Shown one piece after another: positions 1 through 11,330 of a stretch of DNA of 64,000 bases. This DNA is from Chondrilla cf. caribensis (lineage: Eukaryota; Porifera; Demospongiae; Chondrillida; Chondrillidae). How positions within the stretch are numbered: the first letter of the stretch is position 1; each line of letters opens with the position of its first letter. The notes under the pieces are model-generated. The model had not been told where the DNA came from, searched no databases, and saw nothing but the letters and a program-made list of their open reading frames with translations. Where the stretch lies: NCBI GenBank assembly GCA_964020155.1, contig OZ026550.1:2771352-2835351 (forward strand), given 5' to 3'. The position numbers and the translations under genes were made by a program.

Positions 1-51
1 TTCAATTTACATTGTGAGACCAATTAAGGCAGACATTACCCGTATAACACA

Positions 52-213
52 AGGACCACAAGGAGATGTAGGATTACAAGAATGTAATGGAACAAAGGGA
101 GAAAAGAGTGAACAAGTGACAGAAGGTGAACCAGGATTGAAAGGAGAGGAAGGAATACCATGACCAAAAGAAAAACCAGGACAACCAGAGGAGAATGGAA
201 AATCCACATTGTG
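52..213 (+). pseudogene. Collagen Gly-X-Y remnant
   Basis: On the + strand a run of Gly-X-Y-like triplets reads GPQGDVGLQ, then GTKGEKSEQ, then GEPGLKGEEGIP. It is broken by an in-frame TGA near 161 and by lost glycines. The wording matches the better collagen segment at 5.3-6.1 kb (GTKGEKG, GEPGLKGD), so this is probably a decayed exon of the same collagen family. The long minus-strand ORF here is a shadow of the triplet repeat. Confidence 0.6.
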
Positions 214-2930
214 GATAGAGGATGGATAAAATAAACAACTGAGGTGATCATAGAAAATCATCGGTATGCAAAATAGTGCCATGTAAGATGCATGAGTATA
301 TGTGCCAATTAAATGTAGGTTTTAATAATTATGAAGTCATATGAAGACCAATCTGAAAACTACAGCAAATTTCATGCAAATCTGTCACACCTTCTCATTT
401 AGAATGACTGTGACAGCCCATAATATTAACCATGATAATTACTACCTGCATTTCCCATTATTAAACTGTTGATTTGTGCATTTGCTGGGTAAGGCTAAGA
501 CTAGCTACACAGACACACCCCACAAGTGGTACTAACACAGGAGAGCATATGGGGATCTATACCCACACTATCAGGTAGGGACCTATACCCAACACCCAAG
601 TCTCAGGTAGTTCCACTTGAGCCATGGCAAGCTAGAATGGACAAAGCAATTATAGAAATCCTGCACTCTATAGGACCTATAGATAGACTAACACATTGCA
701 TGTATGCATGACTAGACTGTATCTCTATTATTACAATAAACTGCTATTAGGCAACCCCTTTTTATCCCATGTGCAGCAGACAAGAAAATCTAACTTTCTC
801 ATATAACTTCCAAGTGAATGACTGTTGCACTACAATATCTATTATAATAATAGCAAAATATAGGAGAATGTGGAAAGTTACCAGCATTATTACATATTCA
901 AGACAATAAGTGTATCCATGAAGTCTAATATCATACATAAGTTATACTGTGTAAATTGAATATATGAATTAGCAAAATTAATGACAAGTTATTGGTAAGG
1001 GGTGATTGGACATTATTAATACAGTAAGTGAATAACAGTAGTAATGGTTGCCGTTTCAATCTATTCTCCAGGCTACAAATACACTACTCTTCTTGATGGA
1101 GTTATGAACAGCTGTCAGAGATGAGGGACATGCATTAATGCACCTAGGCAAGTCTACATCGGTATATACACTACTTCGGATCCGGAGTTCAAAATTCAGA
1201 GGAAGAAGATCGGAATCTGGAGTTCTGAATTCGAAATGTGGCAGTATACCTCTTGGCCACCATAGTTATGTGCATATACTACTTCAGAGTTTTGAATTTA
1301 TTCATGGTATCTTATTTAACCTGGGGAACCGTTAGCCATGGGCTACTATAAGTGGCACCCAGAATGAATATGGAATTTGAGGGTATACCACTTGAGATGA
1401 GATTCATAAGATAAAAGCAGTGTACGAGTAGCTCATCAAGTCAATTTCTGTCCATCCCCAACACAAAACTGTCAACAGTCATGAACATATTATGTTCATC
1501 ACCAGCAAACACTTAATAATTATTGTTCTTTAATTCACACCAAGTAGAGGTATATATACCACCTGTCCAAAAGTTACAATAATCTGCACTAAACAACTTT
1601 AGCACTGGAAAGTCTTGACTTCGGAACATGAAGCAATTGATGTCAGAAACTGCAAGTTGTTAGTACAGGAGCTAAAAATAGAGGAACAATTCTTCATGTA
1701 AAGAATTATTCACTATTGACAGTCATCATTATGTTATGTTCAGCTAGTTGTGGGGTGTACTTATGCAAAACAAAAGTATTTTAAACTAAAGCATTCTATA
1801 TTAGTGCAATCTTATTATAGGGAATATATCATAATAATGCATGACAATAATATGCTTTTATGGGGATGCGTGCATGTAAGTATTGTTTAATTGTGTGGGG
1901 AATATTATCATGTAGTCTCACATATGCACATGAACATGCATACAAATATAAACAGCACTTACATGCACACATACCACACATGGTGATCTGTGCTTTATGA
2001 GTTAGCAGCAAGTTCTAGTTGTCGTGAGTCATAAAAACACCATCTTCTAGTGCAGTAGTGTGTGGCCCTAACATTCTATTTCAAAAAAGATATCATCTGG
2101 AGATCAACTCCGAAGGTATAGTCCGGTAACTAGCCAAACTCAAATTGAGTGGACATGGTGTGAAACTCAACACACAATCCTACCACTTTTTGGAAAATAC
2201 TCTAGAAAGCTTTTAGCCTATAAACAGAACGTGGGCATATATTTGATATGATACTTTAGAGACAAATTTTGAAGGAATTTCAAGCAACAATGTCTATCTT
2301 ACTCCTTTCAAACTGCTTCAGCTTTATGTTAGAAGGCGCATTGAAAACTGCTGATAGTTATGCGAAATAAACATCGACCATTTTTATTACCAAGTGCTAG
2401 CGAGGTTAATTATTTCCATCGTAATGGCAGTCTTGTTGTGGTTGCCCATGTTTTTGATTGGTCGAAGGCATTTCAATGAAAATGCCATGATCATGATGTA
2501 CAAAACAACCACACAATGTGTAAATTCCACCAACAGCAATATGAATGGAAGCAATCCCACTGTATCATTTGCCATGAAATATAGCCATCGCGTTCCAATA
2601 ACACTAACCCTGCATATGAATGTCTAATGTATCCATCCTTAGAATTTACATTTTATATTAATTAACATTTTATAAGCCTGTTTCGAATTCTTTGTCAGCT
2701 AGTGTGTACCACAAATTATTCTCCCTGTAGCTGGTCTTGAATAGTCTCCCAATTCCAATGTGGTGGTGGTTTTATGCTTGGAGTCGCAATGAATGAGCAC
2801 AAAGTTGTTCGAGCCATAGACTCTAGATTTGGACCATAGTACATGTGGTGGAGGCGGGGTTTATAGGTTGATTGCATAACCAGTTCCGCAAAAAAGACTT
2901 CCTTAACATCTGGGCCATTGGGAGACATTG
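214..2930. other. No gene recognised
   Basis: About 2.7 kb of AT-rich sequence with only short ORFs of low-complexity or unconvincing composition. I see no splice-bounded reading frame, RNA gene or clear transposon end. A TG-rich low-complexity patch begins right after it, at about 2937-3050. Confidence 0.5.
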
Positions 2931-3540
2931 TGAGTGACATGTGTGTGTGTGTCCATGTATGTATCCGTGTGTGTGTGTGTGTGCACGTGTGCGTATGTGT
3001 GCATATGTGCATGTATACGTGTGTGTGTGTGCGTGAGTGAGTGTGTGTCACTTGCCTTGTTACTGTACCTTGTGTACACACACACATCCAGAGATACATG
3101 ACCTGTTAATTGGCATATTATATAGATATGTGACCTATGTATTATGTGTATGTGTTTGGTTTGCAACACATGCACTAATGTTTTGTATCAAAAGTATGAT
3201 GTGGTCTCCATAGTATTAATGCTTACTATGTACCCACTTATTGACAAACGTACAATTACGCTAAAACACAAAATAATATTGCTATCAAGGCATGAATCAA
3301 TGGCTGATGTTGCCCTAATGAATGCACAGTGGATGCACCATGTGCAGATGCAAACACTACAATATGTATATGGAAATTATAAGCATGTTGCAGATCTCAT
3401 CCAGTCAATGTGGTGTGTAGACTATTTCGACTTACACTGGCATGCAAACCCCTGCACACTATGCGTAATAATTATACTTCTGTAACATGAAACAGACATA
3501 TACAGATTCTGACAATATACCACATGAAAATGTGCTATGA

Positions 3541-3740
3541 AAAGACAAAGCAGGTCCACATGGACCTCCTGGAAATGAAATGATGGGTCTGAAAGTACAC
3601 AAGGACCACACGAACCTCTTTAACTTGACAGGGAAACGGGAGCTGTTGGATATACTGAATAAACTAGGGCCACAAGTACAAGTACAAGGAGCACTAGGAG
3701 ATGCTGAGGCTGCACAGGTGGATGCTTTTTGAAGGATTCA
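3541..3740 (+). pseudogene. Collagen Gly-X-Y remnant, strongly degraded
   Basis: A short collagen phrase (DKAGPHGPPGNE) is readable at about 3544-3580, followed by scattered remnants such as GALGDAEA near 3690-3715 in shifted frames. No open frame longer than about a dozen triplets survives. It sits between the first remnant and the signal-peptide exon at 4234, which suggests an older duplicated collagen copy. Confidence 0.5.
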
Positions 3741-3892
3741 GTCAAACCCTAGACCCTAGATACAAACCTTACAATTCAGTAATTACAGTATGGGATATGT
3801 TATTTCATTAGTGGTGCAACTATGCATGTGTTGGTAGATCAGTTACTATAACAGTAGCCATAAGAATTTGAAAATAATTCAGTTATGAGATA

Positions 3893-3896
<4 letters not shown>

Positions 3897-3958
<62 letters not shown>
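3897..3958. repeat. (CA)n microsatellite
   Basis: Uninterrupted CA dinucleotide run of about 60 bp. Confidence 0.95.
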
Positions 3959-3962
<4 letters not shown>

Positions 3963-4233
3963 GTACACATTTGAATCAACTTATTATTGCCCAAGCAGAA
4001 TTATTAAGGATTCCACGTTCATGTGGTGTGGGGTATGGGGTTTTATTTCCATTCCCATTCTCTGTCAGTATCAATGGAAAGTACCATACACATACATAGC
4101 TATGGTCTCCAAATCAAATTACCCAGTGAATATCAATAAAAGTAGGCCTGACTACAAAAACTGCCTGTTCTCTTGTGGTGATCACAAACTAGCATTGAGA
4201 AATTTAGAGTACAGACTGACTGGAACTACTGTT

Positions 4234-4432
4234 ATGGCTCCAAGAATTCAGGTATCTGTAAAAGTGGCTTTTTTGTTTTGTGTGGTAACTACCAGTATGG
4301 GGGGTATCACTGATTTACATAAGACGGTTTCAGAACTTGAAACCAAAATGAAGGTGTCACGAGAAGATATCAAGTCACTTCACCAGCTCATAGTACAGTT
4401 GGAAAAGAGACTACAACCACTTAAAGCAAAAG
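4234..4432 (+). CDS. Collagen-like protein, first coding exon (signal peptide + coiled coil)
   Basis: The start is placed at the in-frame ATG at 4234, because the residues that follow form a typical secretory signal: MAPRIQ, then a hydrophobic core VAFLFCVV. A heptad-rich stretch of about 40 residues follows (HKTVSELETKMKVSREDIKS, then LHQLIVQLEKRL). A consensus 5' splice site AAAG/GTGAGT follows at 4432/4433, leaving phase 1. A secreted N-terminus followed by a trimerising coiled coil and then Gly-X-Y repeats is a known layout for short collagens. Joining to an acceptor at 5299/5300 keeps the frame and gives DNCICPPGPKG, the start of the collagen segment. That acceptor has a poor pyrimidine tract, so the junction is inferred. 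The open frame upstream to 4021 is probably 5' UTR. Exon call good; gene function uncertain because the next exon is broken. Confidence 0.6.
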
Positions 4433-5299
4433 GTGAGTTTGAAATACAACCTACAGACCCTACTCTTCATGCCTGTTAGTCAAGACTATCCTCCAATGGT
4501 CAATGTGTTTAAGTCACTGGGTGAGTGGCAAGAAAGTACACTATTGGAATGGAGAATGGTGACTTTTACGATTGGATCAATTAAGAAACTTTTCCCAAGC
4601 ATTTTTTAAAATTACTATGACTTGAAAGTGGGATGTACTAGTTGGTATTAATAATCACTTTGCATGAACATTAATATTAATTCATTTCAATTCAAGTTAT
4701 TATGTTCGTGGAAGCTTTTGCATGTGAATTCTCTCGCTAATTTTCATTTCTTGACATTTTAAAATCACCCATTTTTTAGCGCAACATACATTATGCACAA
4801 TGAGCAGATACCTCAGTATATTCCTAAAAATTGACTGGTGATGTCAAACATTATTATTATTGTATAATTGTAATTGTCTGTAAAATGGACACAGCATGGC
4901 TGCCCATTCGGAATTCCATAACAACAAATCAACAAACCCTACTGCATGACGGCCAAAAATGACAAATTGCTGGTAAACAAAATTGATAATTTTTTGTAGT
5001 CCATATTGCTTCAAATGATCTGCATTCAAAAACACTTCAAAAATGACTGCGAAGTTTTAAATGAAATGTACTACCTACCTAAATTTGTTTTACTGTCTTG
5101 GTAATAACGTCAGCTCACTTTCACACACCAGAATATGTCCCTGTTGTCTCAGGGGAGACATATGTACAAACTCAAATTCTATTTTAAAAACTGTATGTGC
5201 TTATTCATACATTATCATGTTACTATAACAATTTGGATTATGTAGACTCATTGTTTTCTAAACAGATAAACTGACGACAGTTGACGAGTTGACAACAAG

Positions 5300-6144
5300 A
5301 TAATTGCATTTGTCCACCTGGGCCAAAAGGGGTTAGAGGACTACCGGGTGTGGATGGGATAAATGGAACAAAGGGTGAAAAGGGAGTCACGTACAGGACC
5401 ACATGGGGAGAGGGGCAAAAAAGGAAAGCTAGGACTGCCAGGATCTCCAGGGCCCCAGGGACCATGAGGACTTAATGGAACAAAGGGTGAACAAGGAGAA
5501 ACAGGACAACCAGGGAATGATGGACAGAGAGGTGAACCAGGACTGAAAGGAGACACAGGAGTGCCAGGACTTAAGGGAACAGATGGTAAAAAAGGAAAAC
5601 CTTGAAAGAGGGGTGAAAAAGGAAAGCTAGGACCAAAAGGAGATAGAGGACCCCAAGGAGGTGTAGAACCAAAAGGACTACCGGGAGTTAATGGGAAGAC
5701 GGGAGAAAAGGGAGACACAGGATCACATGGAGAGAGGGGTGAAAAAGGAGAGCTAGGACTGCCAGAATCTAAAGGGCCCCAGGGACCACGAGGACTCCAT
5801 GGAACAAAGGGTGAACGAGGAGAAGGAGGACAACCAGGGAATATTGGACAGAAAGGTGAACCAGGACTGAAAGGAGACACAGGGGTGCCAGGACTTAAGG
5901 GAACAGATGGTAAAAAAGGAGAGTCAGAACCAAAAGGAGATAGAGGACCCCAAGGAGATGCAGGACCACAAGGACCACAGGGGTTTGATGGAACAAAGGA
6001 CGAACAAGGAGAAGGAGGAAAACCAGGGAATATTGGACAGAAAGGCGAACCAGGACTGAAAGGAGACACAGGGGTGCCAGGACTTAATGGAACAAAAGGG
6101 GAACATGGAGAAAACAGAAAAGGCAGGGAATGCTGGACAGAATG
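5300..6144 (+). pseudogene. Collagen Gly-X-Y exon with a frameshift and two stops
   Basis: About 270 triplets of Gly-X-Y open with CICPPGPKG and run with repeated phrases (GERGEKG, GEPGLKGDTGVPG, GLKGTDGKKG) up to 6144. Three lesions are visible: a one-base shift near 5388 (GEKGV to GPHGERG), an in-frame TGA at 5465-5467 and a TGA at 5603-5605 where a Gly codon GGA is expected. Internal homology shows older tandem duplication of blocks of about 40 triplets. The segment stops abruptly after 'ggacagaatg', where the satellite begins, and the continuation of the same phrase resumes at 8659. Either this is a pseudogene or some lesions are sequence errors. The 268-codon minus-strand ORF over the same bases is a shadow rich in Pro and Ser. 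Confidence 0.7.
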
Positions 6145-8657
6145 CACGTCATTTCCCCCATGAGCTATGCAAAAAGGTGCTTAGCGTCCTTTACTCTCCC
6201 ATACTATGAAAAAAAACTTAAGCACCTCCGAATGTAGCTGGGTTTACGGGCCGCCTATTGACGTGGGAATTGCTTCATAAGTTAGTTCACGTTTGTAGCT
6301 AGGACTGACTATAATATCAAGTTGACACGTCACTTCCCTCATGAGCTATGCAAAAAGGTGCTTAGCGTCCTATACTGTCCAATACATGGAAAAAAAATTA
6401 AGCACCTCTGAATGTAGCTGGGGTTGCGGGCCACCTATTGAGGTGGGAATTGCTTCTTAAGTTAGTTCACTTTTGTAGCTAGGACTGACTAAAATATCAA
6501 GTTGACACGTTACTTACCCATGAGCTATACAAAAAAGGTGCTTAGCATCCTATACTCTCCCATACTATGAAAAAAAATTAAGCACCTCTGAATGTAGCTG
6601 GGTTTACGGGCCGCCTATTGACGTGGGAATTGCTTCATAAGTTAGTTCACGTTTGTAGCTAGGACTGACTAAATTATCAAGTTGACACGTTACTTCCCTC
6701 ATGAGCTATGCAAAAAGGTGCTTAGCGTCCTATACTCTCCAATACATCGAAAAAAATTAAGCACCTCCGAATGTAGCTGGGGTTGCGGGCCACCTATTGA
6801 GGTGGGAATTGCTTCTTAAGTTAGTTCACTTTTGTAGCTAGGACTGACTAAAATACCAAGTTGACACGTTACTTACCCATGAGCTATACAAAAAGATGCT
6901 TAGCGTCCTATACTCTCCCATACTATGAAAAAAAATTAAGCATCTCTGAATGTAGCTGGAGTTACGGGCCGCCTATTGACGTGGGAATTGCTTCATAAGT
7001 TAGTTCACGTTTGTAGCTAGGACTGACTAAATTATCAAGTTGACACGTCACTTCCCTCATGAGCTATGCAAAAAGGTGCTTAGCGTCCTATACTCTCCAA
7101 TACATGGAAAAAAATTAAGCACCTCCGAATGTAGCTGGGGTTGCGGGCCACCTATTGAGGTGGGAATTGCTTCTTAAGTTAGTTCACGTTTGTAGCTAGG
7201 ACTGACTAAAATACCAAGTTGACACGTTACTTACCCATGAGCTATACAAAAAGATGCTTAGCGTCCTATACTCTCCCATACTATGAAAAACAATTAAGCA
7301 CCTCTGAATGTAGCTGGAGTTACGGGTCAACTGTTGAGATGGGAATTGTTTCATAAGTTAGTTCACGTTCGTAGCTAGAACTGACTATAATATCAAGTTG
7401 ACACGTCACTTCCCTCATGAGCTATGCAAAAAGGTGCTTAGCATCCTATACTCTCCCATACTATGAAAAAAAATTAAGCACCTCCGAATGTAGCTGGGTT
7501 TACGGGCCGCCTATTGACGTGGGAATTGCTTCATAAGTTAGTTCACGTTCGTAACTAGAACTGACTATAATATCAAGTTGACACGTCACTTCCCTCATGA
7601 GCTATGCAAAAAGGTGTTCAGCGTCCTATACTCTCCCATACATTGAAAAGAAATTAAGCACCTCTGAATGTAGCTGGGGTTGCGGGCCACCTATTGAGGT
7701 GGGAATTGCTTCATAAGTTAGTTCACGTGCGTAGCTAGGACCGACTAAAATATAAAGTTGACACGTCACTTCCCTCATGAGCTATGCAAAAAGGTGCTTA
7801 GCGTCCTATACTCTCCCATACATTGAAAAAAAATAAGCACCTCTGAATGTAGCTGGGGTTACGGGCCACCTATTGAGGTGAGAATTGCTTTATACGTTAG
7901 TTCACGTTCGTAGCTAGAACTGACTAAAGTATCAAGTTGACACGTCACTTCCCTCATGAGCTATGCAAAAAGGTGCTCAGCGTCCTATACTCTCCCATAC
8001 ATTGAAAAAAAAATTAAGCACCTCTGAATGTAGCTGGAGTTACGGCCAACTATTGAGGTGGGAATTGTTTCATAAGTTAGTTCACGTTAGTAGCTAGAAC
8101 TGACTATAGTATCAAGTTGACACGTCACTTCCCTCATGAGCTATGCAATAACGTGCTTAGCGTCCTATACTCTCCCATACAATGAAAAGAAAATAAGCAC
8201 CTCCGAATGTAGCTGGGGTTGCGGGCCACCTATTGAGGTGGGAATTGCTTCATACGTTGGTTCACGTTCGTAGCTAGAACTGACTATAATATCAAGTTGG
8301 CACGTCACTTCCCTCATGAGCTATGCAAAAAGGTGTTCAGCGTCCTATACTCTCCCATACATTGAAAAAAATAAGCACCTCTGAATGTAGCTGGGGTTAC
8401 GGGCCAACTATTGAGGTGAGAATTGCTTCATACGTTAGTTCACATTCGTAGCTAGAACTGACTAAAGTATCAAGTTGACACGTCACTTCCCTCATGAGCT
8501 ATACAAAAAGGTGCTTAGCGTCATATACTCTCCCATACAATGAAAAAAATTAAGCACCTCCGAATGTAGCTGGAGTTACGGGCCACCTATTGAGGTGGGA
8601 ATTGTTTCATAAGTTAGTTCACGTGCGTAGCTAGGACTGACTAAAATATCAAGTTGA
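6145..8657. repeat. Satellite array, 14 units of about 179.5 bp
   Basis: Units begin with CACGT(C/T)ACTTCCC at 6145, 6326, 6506, 6686, 6865, 7044, 7223, 7402, 7582, 7762, 7941, 8121, 8301 and 8479. The last unit ends at about 8657, so the array holds a whole number of units. The first six units alternate between two types: CGGGCCGCCTATTGACG (odd) and CGGGCCACCTATTGAGG (even). This is a dimeric higher-order repeat that becomes irregular afterwards. Each unit carries an inverted repeat, AGGTGCTTA ... TAAGCACCT, separated by about 37 bases. No coding potential was seen. Confidence 0.95.
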
Positions 8658-8658
8658 C

Positions 8659-8852
8659 GACCTTAAAGGACTGAAAGGAGATACAGGAGTGCCAGGACTT
8701 AATGGAACAGATGGTAAAAAAGGACAACCTGGAAATAAAGGTGAAAAAGTAGAACCAGGACCACCTGGAGAAGATGTAAGAACACAAGGACCAAAGGGAC
8801 TTAAATAAATGGAATAAAGGGAGAAAAGGGAGAACCAGGAAATCCGATATCA
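8659..8852 (+). pseudogene. Collagen Gly-X-Y continuation after the satellite
   Basis: Immediately after the array the collagen phrase resumes as GLKGDTGVPGLNGTDGKKG, then GNKGEK and GPPGEDV. The frame stops at TAA 8806-8808, and a few bases later further collagen (GIKGEKGEPGNP) is readable in a shifted frame. The first residues match the GEPGLKGDTGVPG phrase of the upstream segment, so this was one collagen exon before the satellite arrived or expanded. It is a broken 3' part, with no C-terminal domain visible. Confidence 0.65.
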
Positions 8853-9103
8853 ATATAAGGAAGTAAATTAAAGTTTTGTCAACAAACGTAGAAACATCAC
8901 ATCTCAACATTATAGGAATAGATAAACACTTGTGGTAACATGCATTTTCCATTATACCTATAGAAACATATTAAATATTATTATGAAGTATATGATTCAA
9001 TAAAGTACCCAATATTTATGTAATGTTTAATATAGCACCTGTGGAAGTATGTATGACATAACATCGTTAGGTACTCATGCATGGCTGGTATATTATGCTT
9101 ATT

Positions 9104-9261
9104 TTAGGATGCCAAAAATTGCCATGTATAGTAGATAAGTATTATAATTATTATACATATTAATGATATATAATAGTATATATTAGGATGCCAAAAATTG
9201 CCATGTATAGTAGATAAGTATTATAATTATTATACATATTAATGATATATAATAGTATATA
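9104..9261. repeat. 79-bp direct tandem duplication
   Basis: Two essentially identical copies, 9104-9182 and 9183-9261, both starting TTAGGATGCCAAAAATTG. AT-rich, non-coding. Confidence 0.9.
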
Positions 9262-9529
9262 TAATATATGTCATTTATTATCAATTATTAATTAAATTTT
9301 AAAGACCATTCCAAAACCAACATCAAATATCTTGCGAAACAGATACATTTTTTCAATTATAGAATGACCCAAATTACTAATAATAATTATGTAATAAATT
9401 ATCTGCAACAATCTCTCACTGTGCAACTCCGTAACAATGCAGCAAATGATACACGTAAGTAATCTGTACATGTAATATACATGCATACATTGTAAGTTCC
9501 ACACACTGAGTTCTTCCAGTTTGATATAT

Positions 9530-9830
9530 CATTCTGGCAGCAACTTCCTGAACATTTATCACACGGTGAGCATATTCGTACCGGCGAAACGATAGTGATG
9601 CCAACCGACACTCACCTTGCTGGAGGAGCCATTTCACATCATCATCACTGGTGGGATCAAACAGGATTGAGTGATTACCATATGAACGATCTGATAAACC
9701 AAACTCACAACTATCGTATTGTAACAATGCATGACATCCTCATGACCGATCAGAAGTAAATGGAAATCCCTGTGATAATTCAAGAGGTCTTGCATGGTAC
9801 AAAATCATTTAAACAACAGGGATTCTGTGG
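9530..9830 (-). pseudogene. Truncated copy of the ankyrin-Roc-COR gene 5' end
   Basis: On the minus strand the translation around 9530-9727 (QYDSCEFGLSDRSY, DPTSDDDVKWLLQQGECRLA, SLSFRRYEY) is nearly identical to residues about 28-85 of the large minus-strand gene starting at 29107. The 5' flank (CAACAGGGATTCTGT and beyond) matches as well. Relative to the parent, about four bases are missing around 9733, which shifts the frame after LLLIGHE. Homology ends near 9530, before any ankyrin repeat. It is therefore a 5'-end fragment with its promoter region, not a working gene. It continues into the duplicated block that starts at about 9889. Confidence 0.85.
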
Positions 9831-9888
9831 AATGATAAAATAAATAGAAAAGAAAACAGCACTAATTGTATTACCATCACAGCGTGGA

Positions 9889-11330
9889 CCTCTTACAAAA
9901 TACAGGAGAAAGCACCAACTAGTTGGACTCAGTATTCAGACAGAGCCACTCGGTGTTCAATCAGGAGGATGTACTGCCCAGGAATTCTGTTGTTACACAC
10001 TGACTAAATATGGCCTCATCAGACAACACACCTTGACCTAAGAAATGACCCCCCACTTCTGAATCAGAGAGATTTGAAATTGAGCATTGCAAATGCATGA
10101 AAGAAATACAAAATTGTAATATTTAATTTTATCAAAAATAAAAGTATATACATACAGCTGGATCGAAATTATAGTCACATGAACTTACTGCACACAATAC
10201 AAATTGAATTCAATTCTTACAACCATGAGTGCAGAGAAAAATACATACATTCACTTACTGTGTTTTCAGATCAGTCACAGAACCAGAGCCTCAGTTGGGA
10301 CCAAGGAAAGAACAGTCTGTGGTTTGGAGCTCTTGATAAAGTACAAATGCTAGTTCAGTGGATGGACTTCACTCACTCCACTTGGAATATGGGTTGAATG
10401 ACTGTCGAAACTGATGCTTTTGTAGTTGTAGGGGTAACCTCAAATAAGTATGATCAATGCTGGTCATTATGGCAAAATACAGAGACCTACGTATAGACTA
10501 TTACATCACAGAATGGATTGTCTATATGTTGCAACGGCTGCGAGTGTGTTGTTATCAACAGTTTGTTCTGCCGTTGGCTCGAAGAAACCGTTCATTGTGC
10601 GGAATGTCACTCAATCCTGCGTTCCTGGGAACCTGCTGTTTCAATCGCTTTATACCTGTTGATTCAGAAATGTGTGCAGTAGATCTTGAAATCGAACTGC
10701 TACGAGTAGTGGAGGACCTGTGATAGCTCCGATCACCGGCCATGGGTCACCGACTTCGGTGTATTGGTCAGATACTGCAGTAAGACGTGTGTGAGATGTA
10801 AGGTATAAAGTTGTTCCAACACGTGTACAAAACGTTACAATCAAGAATATAATTGAAAGTCACCAAGTGCGTCGATGAGAAGAGGCTACAATAATTGCAA
10901 GGTTTCCAACGCATACGACACAATATGCAGACTTGGAATCAAAATTAATGGTAATCGAAGAACTACAAGATCCCGAAGCCGATTCCAATTGCAATTCAGA
11001 ACCAAATCTGAACCAGACTATTCAATCCTATATACGTATACAAGCCGGGTGCATTGTATATATCCTATACAATGCACCCTCCCATAATGTTATATCGAAT
11101 CACGAATGCTATAATAGATGAAATCCACATTTCATTGCATCCTATCTGTAACAAATATAAATATATAGCAAAGTCATCTGAACGCTATATACCATCTGCG
11201 AAATAACTGAGGTATTATAATAATGTGCCTCTGATGATAAAATGTTCATGGATGTGGACAGCAAAATCAGGTTCCAGTAGGGAGTGGTGGGTCTTGAGAA
11301 TTTTGGCCACCTTACACTGAATACTCTGGA
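9889..11330. repeat. Duplicated block, paralogous to about 32,576-33,720
   Basis: Long stretches match the second block, for example CAGGAGAAAGCACCAAC followed by AGTTGGACTCAGTAT, the segment around 10,240-10,400 against 32,970-33,130, GTAGATCTTGAAATCGAACT at 10,680 against 33,420, and GGTTCCAGTAGGGAGTGG near 11,270 against the region around 33,660-33,705. Identity is patchy with many indels, so the duplication is old. No reading frame is conserved between the copies. I see no recognisable gene in it. Confidence 0.8.
11047..11079. repeat. Perfect short hairpin
   Basis: GGGTGCATTGTATA and its exact complement flank a five-base spacer, giving 14 bp per arm. It is not present in the paralogous block near 33.6 kb. 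Function unknown. Confidence 0.8.

Noticed and set aside
1138..1335. 65-codon plus-strand ORF at 1.1 kb
   Set aside because: Short, and it includes an internal duplicated TCxGGAxTxxxGAATTC-like motif rather than protein-like sequence.
2716..3175. Minus-strand ORFs with His-Thr repeats near 2.9 kb
   Set aside because: Driven by a TG-rich low-complexity stretch; no splice or domain support.
5341..6147. 268-codon minus-strand ORF rich in Pro-Ser-Pro
   Set aside because: It is the mirror of the Gly-X-Y repeat on the + strand (GGN codons become NCC). The + strand has collagen phrases and a signal-peptide exon.
6145..8657. Satellite array considered as a CRISPR-like or rDNA spacer array
   Set aside because: Units are contiguous without unique spacers, far longer than CRISPR repeats, and no rRNA sequence is nearby.
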